Assembly: GCF_920987055.1 (NCBI RefSeq)
Contig: NZ_CAKLBX010000001.1
Span: 124,001-188,000 of the forward strand
From: Novosphingobium sp. CECT 9465
Lineage (GTDB): Bacteria > Pseudomonadota > Alphaproteobacteria > Sphingomonadales > Sphingomonadaceae
Length of the DNA stretch: 64,000 nt
Direction of reading: 5' to 3'
A model generated the notes under the pieces. That model did no database searches, was not told where the DNA came from, and worked only from the letters and a program-made list of their open reading frames with translations. Positions 1 to 8,978 of this stretch are shown here, piece after piece (position 1 is the stretch's first letter; each line of letters starts with the position of its first letter). The translations under genes were made by a program, and so were the position numbers.

Positions 1-636
1 GGATTCGGTGGCGCAGGCAAAGCGCGTACCCAGTTGCACGCCGCTCGCACCCATTTCCAGATAGCTGGCGATCATCTCGCCCCGGCCAATGCCGCCCGCC
101 ACGAACACCACGTGATCGGCGGCCAGTTCGGGCAGAAACTCCTGCGCCAGCACCGATGTGGAGACCGGGCCGATATGCCCGCCCGCTTCCGAACCTTCGA
201 TCACCAGCGCGTCCGCGCCGGAACGCAGCAGCTTCTTGGCCAGCGCCAGCGTGGGGGCGAAGACCAGCACTTTTGCGCCAAAGTCCTTGATCGCCTCGAC
301 GCTGCCCTTGGGCGGGATGCCGCCTGCCAGCACGACATGGCCGACCTTGTGCTTTGCGCAGACCGCGATCAGATCGAACAGGGCAGGGTGCATGGTAATC
401 AGGTTCACGCCGAACGGTCTGGCGGTCAAAACCCTCGTCGCGGTGATTTCGGCATCGAGCAGTTCGGGCGTCATCGCGCCGCAGGCGATCACGCCGAAGC
501 CACCGGCATTGCTGATCGCCGAAACCAGATTGCGTTCGGAAACCCAGCTCATCGCTCCGCACAGGATGGCATGTTCGGTGCCGAGGAATTCGGCGCCACG
601 GCGCATCATGGCGGAAGTTTTGGGCGTTGCGGTCAT
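1..636 (-). CDS. Nitronate monooxygenase / FabK-like FMN enzyme, 3' end missing
   Basis: This is the N-terminal 212 codons of a TIM-barrel FMN flavoprotein of the nitronate monooxygenase (2-nitropropane dioxygenase) family, which oxidises alkyl nitronates; some relatives are FabK enoyl-ACP reductases. The reading frame stays open to the left edge. Visible family marks are an N-terminal stretch CGAMSWVSE followed by SNAGGFGVIA (substrate/FMN region), and the FMN-phosphate signature EGSEAGGHIGP near residue 150, then a second glycine-rich FVAGGIGRG strand. ATG at 634-636 starts MTATPKTSAMMRRG. It faces away from the pentapeptide-repeat gene, so both likely use the 637-768 spacer for promoters. 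NMO is the best call; the exact substrate cannot be read from the sequence. Confidence 0.85.
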   Translation of the reverse strand, partial: MTATPKTSAMMRRGAEFLGTEHAILCGAMSWVSERNLVSAISNAGGFGVIACGAMTPELLDAEITATRVLTARPFGVNLITMHPALFDLIAVCAKHKVGHVVLAGGIPPKGSVEAIKDFGAKVLVFAPTLALAKKLLRSGADALVIEGSEAGGHIGPVSTSVLAQEFLPELAADHVVFVAGGIGRGEMIASYLEMGASGVQLGTRFACATES

Positions 637-768
637 ATTGGCGTGGGATCCCGTCCGGTAAACTGGCCGGGGCTTTACGGCCCCTTCGTGTCAGCAACAA
701 GGCCGGACTTCCCGCAGATCATTGCTTTGTGTTGGCGAATGCGGGCGCCATTCCCTAAACGCCCGGAA

Positions 769-1446
769 ATGACGACCTCCACGATCCGTGACCAGACCCT
801 TGCCCGCGCAGACATCGTCGCGCTGGCCGGCGGTGCACCCCGGCATCTGGTCGACTGCGATCTTGAAGCGGCGGACCTTGGCAAGCTGGACTTGTCGGGC
901 TGGACGTTCGAGCGGTGCAACTTGCGCCACGCCGATCTTTCGGGGGCGAACCTTTCCAATACCGTGTGGCAATCATGCCGGGCCGGATTTGCCAATTTCA
1001 GCGCCGCCGATCTGGCGGAAGCCGTGGTCAAAGCCAGCGATTTCAACAATGTGCCCTTTCGCCGCACCAATATCGCCGCAGCCCGGTTCACCGCCACGCG
1101 CATGACCGGGGCGGACTTCCACGGCGCACGGGGCATGGGCTTTGCATTCGAAGAAGTGCTGCTGGTCGGCGCGCGGCTTTCCGGCCTTTCGTTTCGCAAG
1201 GAAACCTTGCGCCGCGTCGATCTGGCGCAGGCCGATCTGGCCAAGTGCGATTTCCGGGGCACCGTCTTCGAAGGCTGCGCCTTGCGCGAAGCCAGCATGG
1301 ATGGCGCGCTGTTTGCGGGGGCTGACCTGCGCGGTGCGGATCTTGGCGGGCTGAAGCTGGAGGACGCCCGGCTGTTCCGCGGCGCGGTGATTTCACGCGA
1401 ACAGGCCGAGCAATTGCTGTCCGGCTGGGGCCTGCTGATCCGCTGA
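769..1446 (+). CDS. Pentapeptide-repeat protein
   Basis: A 225-residue protein made almost wholly of tandem A(D/N)LxX pentapeptides (for example CDLEAADLGKLDLSG, LRHADLSGANLSN, ADLRGADLGG). Such repeats fold into a right-handed quadrilateral beta-helix. A few members (Qnr, MfpA, McbG) mimic DNA and protect gyrase from quinolones or toxins, but most have no known role, so no function is assigned. No signal peptide or membrane segment is visible; it should be cytosolic. I chose ATG 769 because the repeat-bearing part starts there; an in-frame ATG at 739 adds ten residues. The upstream continuation of the same open frame is antisense to the nitronate monooxygenase gene and is not believed to be coding. 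Confidence 0.85.
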   Translation: MTTSTIRDQTLARADIVALAGGAPRHLVDCDLEAADLGKLDLSGWTFERCNLRHADLSGANLSNTVWQSCRAGFANFSAADLAEAVVKASDFNNVPFRRTNIAAARFTATRMTGADFHGARGMGFAFEEVLLVGARLSGLSFRKETLRRVDLAQADLAKCDFRGTVFEGCALREASMDGALFAGADLRGADLGGLKLEDARLFRGAVISREQAEQLLSGWGLLIR

Positions 1447-1455
1447 CCGGCAAAG

Positions 1456-1481
1456 GCGGGGCAGGCCGCAGCCCGCCCCGC
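1456..1481. terminator. Hairpin between convergent genes
   Basis: GCGGGGC at 1456-1462 pairs with GCCCCGC at 1475-1481 across a 12-nt loop. It sits between the stop of the pentapeptide-repeat gene (+) and the stop of lysC (-), so it may end transcripts from both sides. There is no clear T-run, so intrinsic termination is only a possibility. Confidence 0.4.
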
Positions 1482-1488
1482 TCAAGGC

Positions 1489-2757
1489 TTACTCGCCGTC
1501 CATCTCATAGGCCGTGTGCAGGACGCGGACGGCCAGTTCGGTCTCGTCCTCGTCGATCAGCACCGAAACCTTGATCTCGCTGGTGGTGATCGCCTGGATG
1601 TTGATGCCGCGATCGGCCAGCGCGCGGAACATCGTGGCGGCAACGCCCGCATGGCTGCGCATGCCGACACCGACGACGCTGATCTTGGCGACCTTGCTGT
1701 TGGCCAGCATGCGGTAGTAGCCGATGGTGTCCTTGCGCTCTTCGAGCAGGGCCTGGGTGCGCGCAAGATCGGCCAGCGGTACGGTGAAGGTCACGTCGGT
1801 CTCGCCACGATCCTTGGCGATGTTCTGGATGATCATGTCGACGTTGATGTTGGCTGCGGCCAGCGGCCCGAAGATCGCCGCCACCGCGCCGGGACGGTCG
1901 GCGATGCGCGTCAGGGTGATCTTGGCTTCGTTCTTGTCGGCAGCGATGCCGGTGATCAGCTGGCGTTCCATATCAAGTCCCTCTTGGATTTTGGCAAGTT
2001 CCTCGTCGGAAACGATCATCGTGCCGGGGATTGTGTCGGCGGCAGGCGCGTCGTCATCGATGAACGAAGACAGCACCTGCACCCGTACGCCTTCCTTCAT
2101 GGCAAGGCTGACCGAGCGGGTCTGCAGCACTTTCGAGCCGACAGAGGCCAGTTCGAGCATTTCCTCGTACGTCACGTTCTTCAACTTGCGCGCCTTGGCG
2201 ACGATGCGCGGGTCGGTGGTGTAGACGCCGTCGACATCGGTGTAGATGTCGCAGCGATCCGCCTTGACCGCCGCCGCCACGGCCACCGCCGATGTATCGG
2301 ACCCGCCCCGTCCCAGCGTGGTCACGCGGCCTGCGGGCGAAACGCCCTGGAATCCCGGAATCACGGCAATTTCGCCCGATGCCATGCTGGCCGTCAGCGC
2401 TTCGGCATCGATATCCTCGATGCGCGCCTTGGCGTGGGCGTTATCGGTCTTGATCGGCACTTGCCAGCCAAGCCACGAGCGCGCCTTGCAGCCCAATGCC
2501 TGCAAATGCATCGCCAGCAGGCCCGACGTGACTTGCTCACCGCTGGCCACGACCACGTCGTATTCGGCGGGATCATAGAGCGGGTTCGCCTCGCGGCAGA
2601 AGGTCACGAGCCGGTCGGTCTCGCCTGCCATGGCCGAAACGACGACCGCAACCTCATGCCCCGCTGCCTGCTGGCGCTGCACGATGCGCGCCACGCGGCG
2701 GATGCGCTCGGTTCCGGCCATCGAAGTGCCGCCGAATTTCATCACGATGCGGGCCAA
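1489..2757 (-). CDS. lysC: Aspartate kinase
   Basis: Aspartokinase phosphorylates L-aspartate in the first step of the lysine, threonine, methionine and diaminopimelate pathway. The protein has an amino-acid-kinase domain (KFGGTSMAG near residue 7, GRGGSDTSAVA near 170, TDVDGVYTTDP near 195) followed by two ACT domains (about 275-420) that normally bind lysine and/or threonine for feedback control; the C-terminus LHTAYEMDGE is typical. I place the start at TTG 2757 (LARIVMKFGG, 422 aa) because GGGAG lies 7 nt upstream and family members start at this point; the frame itself is open to 2808, and ATG 2742 would cut into the first strand. An internal start for a separate beta subunit (as in some LysC) cannot be excluded. 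Confidence 0.95.
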   Translation of the reverse strand: MARIVMKFGGTSMAGTERIRRVARIVQRQQAAGHEVAVVVSAMAGETDRLVTFCREANPLYDPAEYDVVVASGEQVTSGLLAMHLQALGCKARSWLGWQVPIKTDNAHAKARIEDIDAEALTASMASGEIAVIPGFQGVSPAGRVTTLGRGGSDTSAVAVAAAVKADRCDIYTDVDGVYTTDPRIVAKARKLKNVTYEEMLELASVGSKVLQTRSVSLAMKEGVRVQVLSSFIDDDAPAADTIPGTMIVSDEELAKIQEGLDMERQLITGIAADKNEAKITLTRIADRPGAVAAIFGPLAAANINVDMIIQNIAKDRGETDVTFTVPLADLARTQALLEERKDTIGYYRMLANSKVAKISVVGVGMRSHAGVAATMFRALADRGINIQAITTSEIKVSVLIDEDETELAVRVLHTAYEMDGE

Positions 2758-2859
2758 GGGCTTGCTCCCAACCTGTCCAAACGAAAGAATCTTTCCCGCC
2801 CTGACCATAAACCCCTAGGGGCCATGGACCATGCGGCGCGGGCGCTTTAGGGACGTCAT

Positions 2860-3591
2860 ATGAGCAATGCAACCTCTGCGCATACCATTCGTCCTGATGA
2901 GGCGGCGCATTTCGGAAAGCTGGCGGCAGACTGGTGGAACCCCAAGGGTTCCTCGGCGATGCTGCACAAGCTGAACCCGGTGCGACTGGGCTTCATCCGC
3001 GATGCCATCGATTCGCACTTCGCCGCCGACTCACGCGGGCTGAAGCCGCTGGCGGGCAGGCGGGCGCTTGATGTCGGGTGTGGCGCGGGCCTGTTGTGCG
3101 AACCGCTCGCCCGGCTGGGCGCGCAAGTGACCGGGGTCGATGCGGCGCCTGAAAACATTTCCGCCGCACGCCTCCACGCCGCAGGATCGGGTCTTCCCAT
3201 CGACTATCGCTGTGGCGATGTCGGCCAGCTTGGCCTTGGCGGGTATGATCTGGTCACCTCGATGGAAGTGATCGAGCATGTGGCCGACAAGGCGGCCTTC
3301 GTCGCCGCGCTGGAAACAGCGCTGGCTGACGGCGGGCTGATGATCCTCTCCACCCCCAACCGCACCCCGCAATCACGGCTGTTGCTGGTCGAAGGGGCCG
3401 AAACGCTGGGCATGGTGCCGAAGGGCACACACCACTGGGACGATTTCATCACGCCGCTTGAACTGCATGACCTGCTTGATGCGGCGGGCCTGACCATGGG
3501 CAATCCGATGGGCATTGCCTGGAGCATTTCGCGCGGGCTGCACTTGTCCGACAACACGGCGCTCAATTACATCGTCACCGTGACGCGCTGA
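2860..3591 (+). CDS. ubiG: Ubiquinone biosynthesis O-methyltransferase
   Basis: UbiG is the SAM-dependent methyltransferase that carries out both O-methylations in ubiquinone synthesis. At 243 aa it has the family length. Visible marks are the N-terminal FGKLAADWWNPKG, the SAM-binding motif I DVGCGAGLLCEPLA (about residue 67), the acidic end of strand 2 (VTGVDAAPENI), and EVIEHV in motif III. AGGGA lies just ahead of ATG 2860. It is divergent from lysC and followed 13 nt later by the small Myb-like gene. Assignment is from motif order; no odd features were noted. Confidence 0.95.
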   Translation: MSNATSAHTIRPDEAAHFGKLAADWWNPKGSSAMLHKLNPVRLGFIRDAIDSHFAADSRGLKPLAGRRALDVGCGAGLLCEPLARLGAQVTGVDAAPENISAARLHAAGSGLPIDYRCGDVGQLGLGGYDLVTSMEVIEHVADKAAFVAALETALADGGLMILSTPNRTPQSRLLLVEGAETLGMVPKGTHHWDDFITPLELHDLLDAAGLTMGNPMGIAWSISRGLHLSDNTALNYIVTVTR

Positions 3592-3604
3592 AAAGGATAC
3601 CCGA

Positions 3605-3784
3605 ATGGCCGAGCGTTTCGAGCGTCACAAGCAGGCGTGGACCCCCGATGAAATCCAGAAGCTGCATACGCTGGCGAAAAAGGGCATGGCGCTGAAAGCT
3701 ATCGCCAAGGCGCTGACACGCAGCGAGGAATCGGTGAAAGTGCGCGCCAAGGGCGACAATCTGAGCATCGCCAAGCTGCGGTAA
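3605..3784 (+). CDS. Small SANT/Myb-like putative DNA-binding protein
   Basis: A 59-codon reading frame beginning MAERFERHKQAWTPDEIQK and ending SIAKLR. The pattern W-T-x-x-E-x-x-x-L followed by a helical KGMALKAIAKALTRSEESVKVRA looks like a single SANT/Myb-type or sigma-region-4-like helix-turn-helix, so nucleic-acid binding is likely. It is basic and has no membrane segment. An AAAGGAT motif sits upstream of ATG 3605, and the gene follows ubiG by 13 nt, suggesting co-transcription. Its tail lies 3 nt from the stop of the convergent thioesterase gene. Function is unknown. Confidence 0.7.
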   Translation: MAERFERHKQAWTPDEIQKLHTLAKKGMALKAIAKALTRSEESVKVRAKGDNLSIAKLR

Positions 3785-3787
3785 GCG

Positions 3788-4192
3788 TCACTTTTCCGAA
3801 GGCAGGAATTTCTCCACCAGATCGCGCGCCAGCCGCGCGGGGCGCAGCGTTTCGGCATCGAGGCAGCACCAGCTCGACTTGACCTCGGCCAGCACTTCCT
3901 CACCACGCTTGATGATCGTTTCGTAGAAGGCGCGCGCGCCCTGGACCTTTTCGAGGATGACGTGCGCGATCACGGCATCGTCGAGGAACGTGGGACGGCG
4001 GTAGGTAATCTCGTGTTTGAGCGCCACCCACAAGTGCGCCGCCACCGCATCCGCCGGGGCCAATGCGCGCCAGTGATCGATCACCGCATCCTGTACCCAT
4101 TTGAGATAGGACGCATTGTTGACGTGCCCCATGAAATCGATGTCATCGGGCACGATTGCGATAGGGACGAGGTGGGGGACCGGCTTGTTCAC
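3788..4192 (-). CDS. Acyl-CoA thioesterase, 4HBT/YbgC hotdog family
   Basis: A 134-residue single-hotdog thioesterase. The active-site signature DIDFMGHVNNASYLKWVQDA (residues about 16-35) matches the 4-hydroxybenzoyl-CoA thioesterase/YbgC group, with the conserved Asp of the DxxGHVNN segment. Enzymes of this type hydrolyse acyl-CoA thioesters; the acyl chain here is unknown. GTG 4192 (VNKPVPHLV) is the chosen start because it gives the usual family length; the open frame runs up to 4378 but the extra residues look random. The gene is convergent with the small Myb-like gene and divergent from matB. Confidence 0.85.
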   Translation of the reverse strand: MNKPVPHLVPIAIVPDDIDFMGHVNNASYLKWVQDAVIDHWRALAPADAVAAHLWVALKHEITYRRPTFLDDAVIAHVILEKVQGARAFYETIIKRGEEVLAEVKSSWCCLDAETLRPARLARDLVEKFLPSEK

Positions 4193-4357
4193 ACCAATGT
4201 AGATAACATGATTCGCGCTTGTGCGATAGGCGCGTGAACGCCCCTTTTGCGGGCTGCAATCGTGAGCGTGGACGCAAGGGCGCAAATCCGGCATCCACGT
4301 TGCTGCGCAGTTGTCCCGCCGGTTGCGCATTCCTTCGGCATTCCATTCAGGTGCACC

Positions 4358-5902
4358 TTGTCCGACACGCCTTCGCAAGACCTGTTCTCACTGTTCGTTG
4401 CCCGGTGCGACGCCGCTCCGCAGGCACCGTTCCTGATCGCTGCCGATGGTGCGGTGTTGACATACGCGGCGGCAAGGCGACGCGCCGCGCAGATTGCCGG
4501 GCTGTTTCACGCCAAGGGGGTGAGGCCGGGAGACCGGATCGCGATTCAGGTCGAAAAGTCGCAGACCGCGCTTCTGACATGGCTGGCGGCAATGCAGGCG
4601 GGCGCGGTCTACCTGCCGCTCAATACCGGCTATACCACGGGCGAGATGCGCTATTTCCTCGGCGATGCGCGGCCTGCCCTGCTGGTGTGCCGCCCCGAAG
4701 ACGAGGCGTTGCTGGCGCCGGTCTGCGCGCAGATCGGTGTTCCGGCATTGTTGACGCTCGATGCCGAGGGCACCGGCGGAACGCTGCCGAGCGGTGCCGA
4801 CCTCCTGCCTGATGCGTTCGAAACTGTGCCTGTCACGGGCGATACGCTGGCCGCCATCCTCTACACTTCGGGCACGACCGGGCGCAGCAAGGGCGCGATG
4901 CTCAGCCATGGCAACCTTGCCACCAATGCGCTGACCTTGCGTGAATACTGGCACTTCACGGAACAGGACCGACTGCTTCACGCGCTGCCGATCTTTCATA
5001 CCCATGGGCTGTTCGTGGCCACCAACGTGACGATCGCGGCAGGGGCGGCGATGATTTTCCTGCCGAAATTCGATGCCGGTGAACTTGTGCGTCTGATGCC
5101 GCAGGCCAGTGTGCTGATGGGGGTGCCGACATTCTACACCCGGTTGCTGGCACACGCGGGCTTCACCCGCGAACTTGCCGCGCCGATGCGCCTGTTCGTT
5201 TCCGGGTCTGCCCCGCTCTCTGCCGAAACGCACAAGGAGTTCAGCGCCTTGACCGGGCACGCGATCCTTGAGCGTTATGGCATGACCGAAACCGGCATGA
5301 ACACCTCCAACCCTTACGAAGGATTGCGCAAGCCCGGCAGCGTCGGCTTTCCCTTGCCAGGCGTGGACCTGCGCATTGCCGATCCGGCCACGGGAGATGC
5401 TCTGCCACAAGGCGAAATCGGTGGTATCGAGGTGAAGGGGCCGAACGTGTTCGGCGGCTACTGGCAGATGCCCGAAAAGACCGCGCAGGAATTTCGCGCC
5501 GATGGCTTCTTCACCACTGGCGACATGGGCCTGATCGACGACGAAGGCTACGTCCACATCGTCGGTCGTGCCAAGGACCTGATCATCGCGGGTGGCTTCA
5601 ACATCTACCCGGCCGAAGTCGAAGCCGCGTTGGACGAAATCCCCGGCATTGCCGAAAGCGCAGTGATCGGCATACCGCACCCGGACCTTGGCGAAGGGGT
5701 GGTCGCCGTGGTCACATCGACCGACCCGACGCTCGATGAGGCGGCAATAATTGCCGCACTCAAGGATCGGCTGGCGCGCTTCAAGGCTCCGCGCGCGGTG
5801 ATCTTCGTCGATGAACTGCCGCGCAACACCATGGGCAAAGTGCAAAAGACCCTGCTGCGAGACGCGTACAAGGGCGTGTTTACCAATCCGCCGTCGTTGT
5901 GA
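4358..5902 (+). CDS. matB: Malonyl-CoA synthetase (acyl-AMP ligase family)
   Basis: An ANL-superfamily enzyme that joins malonate to CoA using ATP, forming malonyl-CoA through malonyl-AMP. Seen: the P-loop YTSGTTGRSKGAMLSHGNL, the adenine motif ERYGMTETGMNTSNP (the MNTSNP continuation is characteristic of MatB), TTGDMGLIDDEGYVHIVGR, the hinge KDLIIAGGFNIYPAE and the catalytic lysine segment PRNTMGKVQK. TTG 4358 gives 514 aa, the family length, with AGGTG just upstream; the open frame reaches back to 4247. A MatC-type carrier follows after 28 nt, which strongly supports malonate as substrate. A malonyl-CoA decarboxylase (matA) is not present in the window. Confidence 0.88.
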   Translation: MSDTPSQDLFSLFVARCDAAPQAPFLIAADGAVLTYAAARRRAAQIAGLFHAKGVRPGDRIAIQVEKSQTALLTWLAAMQAGAVYLPLNTGYTTGEMRYFLGDARPALLVCRPEDEALLAPVCAQIGVPALLTLDAEGTGGTLPSGADLLPDAFETVPVTGDTLAAILYTSGTTGRSKGAMLSHGNLATNALTLREYWHFTEQDRLLHALPIFHTHGLFVATNVTIAAGAAMIFLPKFDAGELVRLMPQASVLMGVPTFYTRLLAHAGFTRELAAPMRLFVSGSAPLSAETHKEFSALTGHAILERYGMTETGMNTSNPYEGLRKPGSVGFPLPGVDLRIADPATGDALPQGEIGGIEVKGPNVFGGYWQMPEKTAQEFRADGFFTTGDMGLIDDEGYVHIVGRAKDLIIAGGFNIYPAEVEAALDEIPGIAESAVIGIPHPDLGEGVVAVVTSTDPTLDEAAIIAALKDRLARFKAPRAVIFVDELPRNTMGKVQKTLLRDAYKGVFTNPPSL

Positions 5903-5930
5903 TGCCGCAAGCCGACGAGGGGAAAGCCGG

Positions 5931-7157
5931 ATGATCCTGTTATCGGTCATCGTTCTGATCGCGATCTTTGCCGCGGCAATGTGGTTGCCAGTCAACATGG
6001 GGCTGATTGGATTCGCCGCAGCGCTGGGCCTCGGCCTGTTCGGCGGCGGCATGGGCGTGAAGGACGTGCTGGCGGGTTTTCCGGCGGACCTCTTCCTGAC
6101 CTTGCTGGGCGTCACTTACCTGTTCGGCATCGCCAGCAGAAACGGTGCGATCGACTGGCTGGTGGGGCAGACCGCGCGCGGCCTCGGCACTCACACCGCG
6201 CTGCTGCCTGCGCTGGTTTTTCTTGTTTCAGGTGTGCTCACGGCGCTGGGTGCGGTTGGTCCTGCCGCCGTTGCCATCGTCGCGCCGATTGCCTTGCGGT
6301 TTGCCCGGACCCACGGCTTTTCCGCGCTGATGATGGGATTGATGGTAGTTCATGGCGCGCAGGCAGGCGCGTTTTCGCCGATTTCGATCTATGGCGGGAT
6401 CGCCAACAAGGTACTGGCGCGCAGCGCGATCGTGCCTGATCCGATCTATCTGTTTGTGGCAAGCGCGGTGTTCAACTGCGCCATCGCCCTGGTGATCTGG
6501 GTGGTCTATGCCCGCCGCAGCGCAGCGGCTCTGGCCGCGCCTCATGTGCTGGCGGTGCCCCCCGCGCTGGGCCGCGATGGCGCGTGGACGCTGGCCGCTC
6601 TTGCCGCGCTCGCTGTGGGAGCGCTGGTGTTCAAGGTGGACATCGGCTTCATGGCGCTGCTGGTGATCATCGCGCTCGCCATCGTTGCACCGCGTACGCA
6701 GGACGGCGCTCTGAAATTTGTCGACTGGTCAACGATCCTGCTCATTTCGGGAATCATCATCTATGTCGGTGTGATGGAGCGGCTCGGCACGCTGGACGCG
6801 GCCGGTGCGATGATCGGCACGGTCGGTTCGGCATCGCTTGGTGTGCTGCTGCTGTGTTACCTTTCCAGCGTGGTTTCCGCCTTCGCATCCTCCACCGCAT
6901 TGCTGGGCGTCGTCATCCCGCTGGCTGTGCCACTGCTGGGCGGATCGGATTTGTCGCCGATTGCCGTCGTCGCAGCGATCTGCATTGCCAATACCATCGT
7001 CGATACATCGCCGTTCTCCACCAACGGCGCTTTGATCGTGGGCAATGTGCCCGAAGATGACCGGCCGGCGATGCTGCACAAGCTGGTGGTATATACCGCG
7101 ATCGTCATGGCGGTGGGTCCCCTGGCGGCCTGGGCTGCGTTTGTCGGGCTGCGTTAA
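5931..7157 (+). CDS. matC: MatC-type malonate/dicarboxylate carrier
   Basis: A 408-residue polytopic inner-membrane protein with roughly ten to twelve hydrophobic helices and no soluble domain. It resembles the dicarboxylate carrier MatC and the wider SLC13/ion-transporter superfamily; the helix-turn segment TIVDTSPFSTNGAL near residue 350 is typical of substrate-binding hairpins in this group. Together with the preceding malonyl-CoA synthetase it most likely brings malonate into the cell. ATG 5931 has GAGG about 10 nt upstream; the longer open frame from 5811 overlaps matB and is not believed. The exact dicarboxylate is inferred from the operon. Confidence 0.82.
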   Translation: MILLSVIVLIAIFAAAMWLPVNMGLIGFAAALGLGLFGGGMGVKDVLAGFPADLFLTLLGVTYLFGIASRNGAIDWLVGQTARGLGTHTALLPALVFLVSGVLTALGAVGPAAVAIVAPIALRFARTHGFSALMMGLMVVHGAQAGAFSPISIYGGIANKVLARSAIVPDPIYLFVASAVFNCAIALVIWVVYARRSAAALAAPHVLAVPPALGRDGAWTLAALAALAVGALVFKVDIGFMALLVIIALAIVAPRTQDGALKFVDWSTILLISGIIIYVGVMERLGTLDAAGAMIGTVGSASLGVLLLCYLSSVVSAFASSTALLGVVIPLAVPLLGGSDLSPIAVVAAICIANTIVDTSPFSTNGALIVGNVPEDDRPAMLHKLVVYTAIVMAVGPLAAWAAFVGLR

Positions 7158-7204
7158 AAAGTTTGGTTGCCTAACATTTCACCTGCTGGCAAGTGAGGGC
7201 GCGA

Positions 7205-7237
7205 AGCCTTGCCACGCGTCCCCGCGATGGCAAGGCT
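7205..7237. terminator. Hairpin after matC
   Basis: AGCCTTGCCA at 7205-7214 pairs perfectly with TGGCAAGGCT at 7228-7237 around a 13-nt loop. It lies between matC and the aldehyde dehydrogenase gene. No T-run follows, so it may be a pause or attenuating hairpin rather than a full terminator. Confidence 0.4.
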
Positions 7238-7270
7238 GATCCATCCTGAAGATCAAGGCCGAGCACACCG

Positions 7271-8617
7271 ATGACCGAAATCCAGCCCACCGCGGCAGAC
7301 CTTTCCAGCGAAATCGCCCGCGTTTTCGCCCTGCAGCAAGCCAACCAGTGGAAGGTCAAGGCCACCACCGCCGAACAGCGCATGGCCAAGCTGGCAAAGC
7401 TGAAGGCGGCAGTCGAATCGCACACCGATGCGATCATCACCGCCGTGCTGGAAGATACGCGCAAGCCGCTGGGCGAAATCCGCGTCACCGAAGTGCTCAA
7501 CGTCACCGGCAATATCCAGCGCAATATCGACAATCTCGATGCATGGATGACGCCGACCGACGTCACGCCTTCGATGAATCCTGCCGACAAGGCGAAGATC
7601 GTCTATGAAGCGCGCGGCGTCTGCCTGATCCTTGGGCCGTGGAACTTCCCGCTGGGCCTTGCGCTCGGCCCGGTCGCGGCGGCGGTGGCGGCGGGCAACT
7701 GCTGCATCGTCAAGCTCACCGACTTGTGCCCCGCCACGGCCAGGGTGGCGGCCAGCATCATCGCCGAAGCCTTCGACGAAAGCGAAGTCGCGCTGTTCGA
7801 AGGCGATGTCAGCGTGGCCAGCGCGCTGCTGGAACTTCCGTTCAATCACATCTTCTTCACCGGCAGCACCCGCGTCGGCAAGATCGTCATGGCTGCGGCC
7901 GCAAAGCATCTTGCCAGCGTCACGCTGGAACTGGGCGGCAAATCGCCGGTCATTGTCGATGAAAGCGCAGATATCGCCAAAGTTGCGGCACAGCTTGCCA
8001 ATGCCAAGCAGTTCAACGGCGGACAGGCCTGCATCAGCCCCGATTACGTGTTTGTGCGCGAAGAGCAGAAGGCCGCTTTGATCGAAGGTTTTCGGGCGAA
8101 TGTTGCCGCCAATCTTTACGACAACGGCGCGATCAGGAAGGATTCCATCGCCCAGATCGTCAATCCTGCAAACTTTGCCCGCGTGAAAGCGCTGTTCGAC
8201 GATGCGGTGGAAAAAGGCGCGACCGTTGCGGTGGGCGGCATTCTGGAAGCGGACGACCTGACGATCCATCCGACGATGCTGACCGACGTTACCCCGCAGA
8301 TGAAGATTCTGCAGGAGGAAATCTTCGCGCCCGTAATCCCGGTGATGACGTACGAAACGCTCGATCAGGCGATTGGCTATGTCCAGGCGCGCGACAAGCC
8401 GCTGGCACTCTATGTCTACAGCCAGGATGAAGCCAGTGTGGCGCGGGTGCTGAACGAGACGTCTTCGGGCGGCGTCACCGTCAATGGCGTGTTCTCGCAC
8501 TACCTGGAAAACAATCTGCCGTTCGGCGGGGTCAATCATTCCGGCACCGGCAGCTACCACGGCTACTTCGGCTTCAAGACTTTCAGCCACGAACGCGCGG
8601 TTTACATGCATCAGTGA
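7271..8617 (+). CDS. Aldehyde dehydrogenase (ALDH3/coniferyl-aldehyde type)
   Basis: A 448-residue NAD(P)-dependent aldehyde dehydrogenase. Seen: the Rossmann entry GPWNFPLGLALGPVAAAVAAGN, the GSTRVGK phosphate loop, the general-base Glu in LELGGKSP and the catalytic Cys in NGGQACISPDYV. The short length, and the PDYV following the active-site Cys, are marks of class 3 / coniferyl-aldehyde dehydrogenases that oxidise medium-chain or aromatic aldehydes to acids; sphingomonads use such enzymes in lignin-aromatic breakdown. ATG 7271 is the first good start. It follows matC on the same strand after 113 nt with an intervening hairpin, so it may be a separate transcript. Substrate not determined. 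Confidence 0.9.
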   Translation: MTEIQPTAADLSSEIARVFALQQANQWKVKATTAEQRMAKLAKLKAAVESHTDAIITAVLEDTRKPLGEIRVTEVLNVTGNIQRNIDNLDAWMTPTDVTPSMNPADKAKIVYEARGVCLILGPWNFPLGLALGPVAAAVAAGNCCIVKLTDLCPATARVAASIIAEAFDESEVALFEGDVSVASALLELPFNHIFFTGSTRVGKIVMAAAAKHLASVTLELGGKSPVIVDESADIAKVAAQLANAKQFNGGQACISPDYVFVREEQKAALIEGFRANVAANLYDNGAIRKDSIAQIVNPANFARVKALFDDAVEKGATVAVGGILEADDLTIHPTMLTDVTPQMKILQEEIFAPVIPVMTYETLDQAIGYVQARDKPLALYVYSQDEASVARVLNETSSGGVTVNGVFSHYLENNLPFGGVNHSGTGSYHGYFGFKTFSHERAVYMHQ

Positions 8618-8632
8618 TGGACTGACCGCGCT

Positions 8633-8893
8633 TCAAGCAGGCGTTTCGGTCAGCTCGGCAATTTCGAAGGCAAAGCTCTTCCAGCCGCGCGTTCGCGCTG
8701 CCTCCGCGGCGGGCGCGCGTTTGCGACGGGCTTCCGCAAGCGACCGGGTGTGGCCCCAGAAGACTTCGGTCTTGCCGTTGTGAAGTTCTGCCACGATCCG
8801 CCAGTAATGCGTGAAGCTGTCGGTCGTCGGCCCGATGGTCTTCACGTAGCCATCGGGCATCGTTGCCGTAAGGTAGCGGCGTTTCCTGGTCAT
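8633..8893 (-). CDS. Conserved-looking small protein of unknown function
   Basis: An 86-residue protein starting MTRKRRYLTATMPDGYV. It has a compact beta-rich first half (GYVKTIGPT, WRIVAELHNGKTEVFWGHT) and an Ala/Arg-rich helix (SLAEARRKRAPAAEAARTRG) before an acidic tail. No membrane segment, signal peptide or known motif is seen and I do not recognise a family. It ends 15 nt from the convergent aldehyde dehydrogenase stop and starts 85 nt from the divergent SLC13 permease gene. The open frame extends further upstream to 9175 but that part is antisense to the permease. Confidence 0.6.
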   Translation of the reverse strand: MTRKRRYLTATMPDGYVKTIGPTTDSFTHYWRIVAELHNGKTEVFWGHTRSLAEARRKRAPAAEAARTRGWKSFAFEIAELTETPA

Positions 8894-8978
8894 GGGTGCA
8901 GTCCATCGCGCATGTCCGATGGCAGCGCAATGCCGTGGGGCACGGGAACCTTGCCACCCGCAGGAGGTTGATCGGCCG

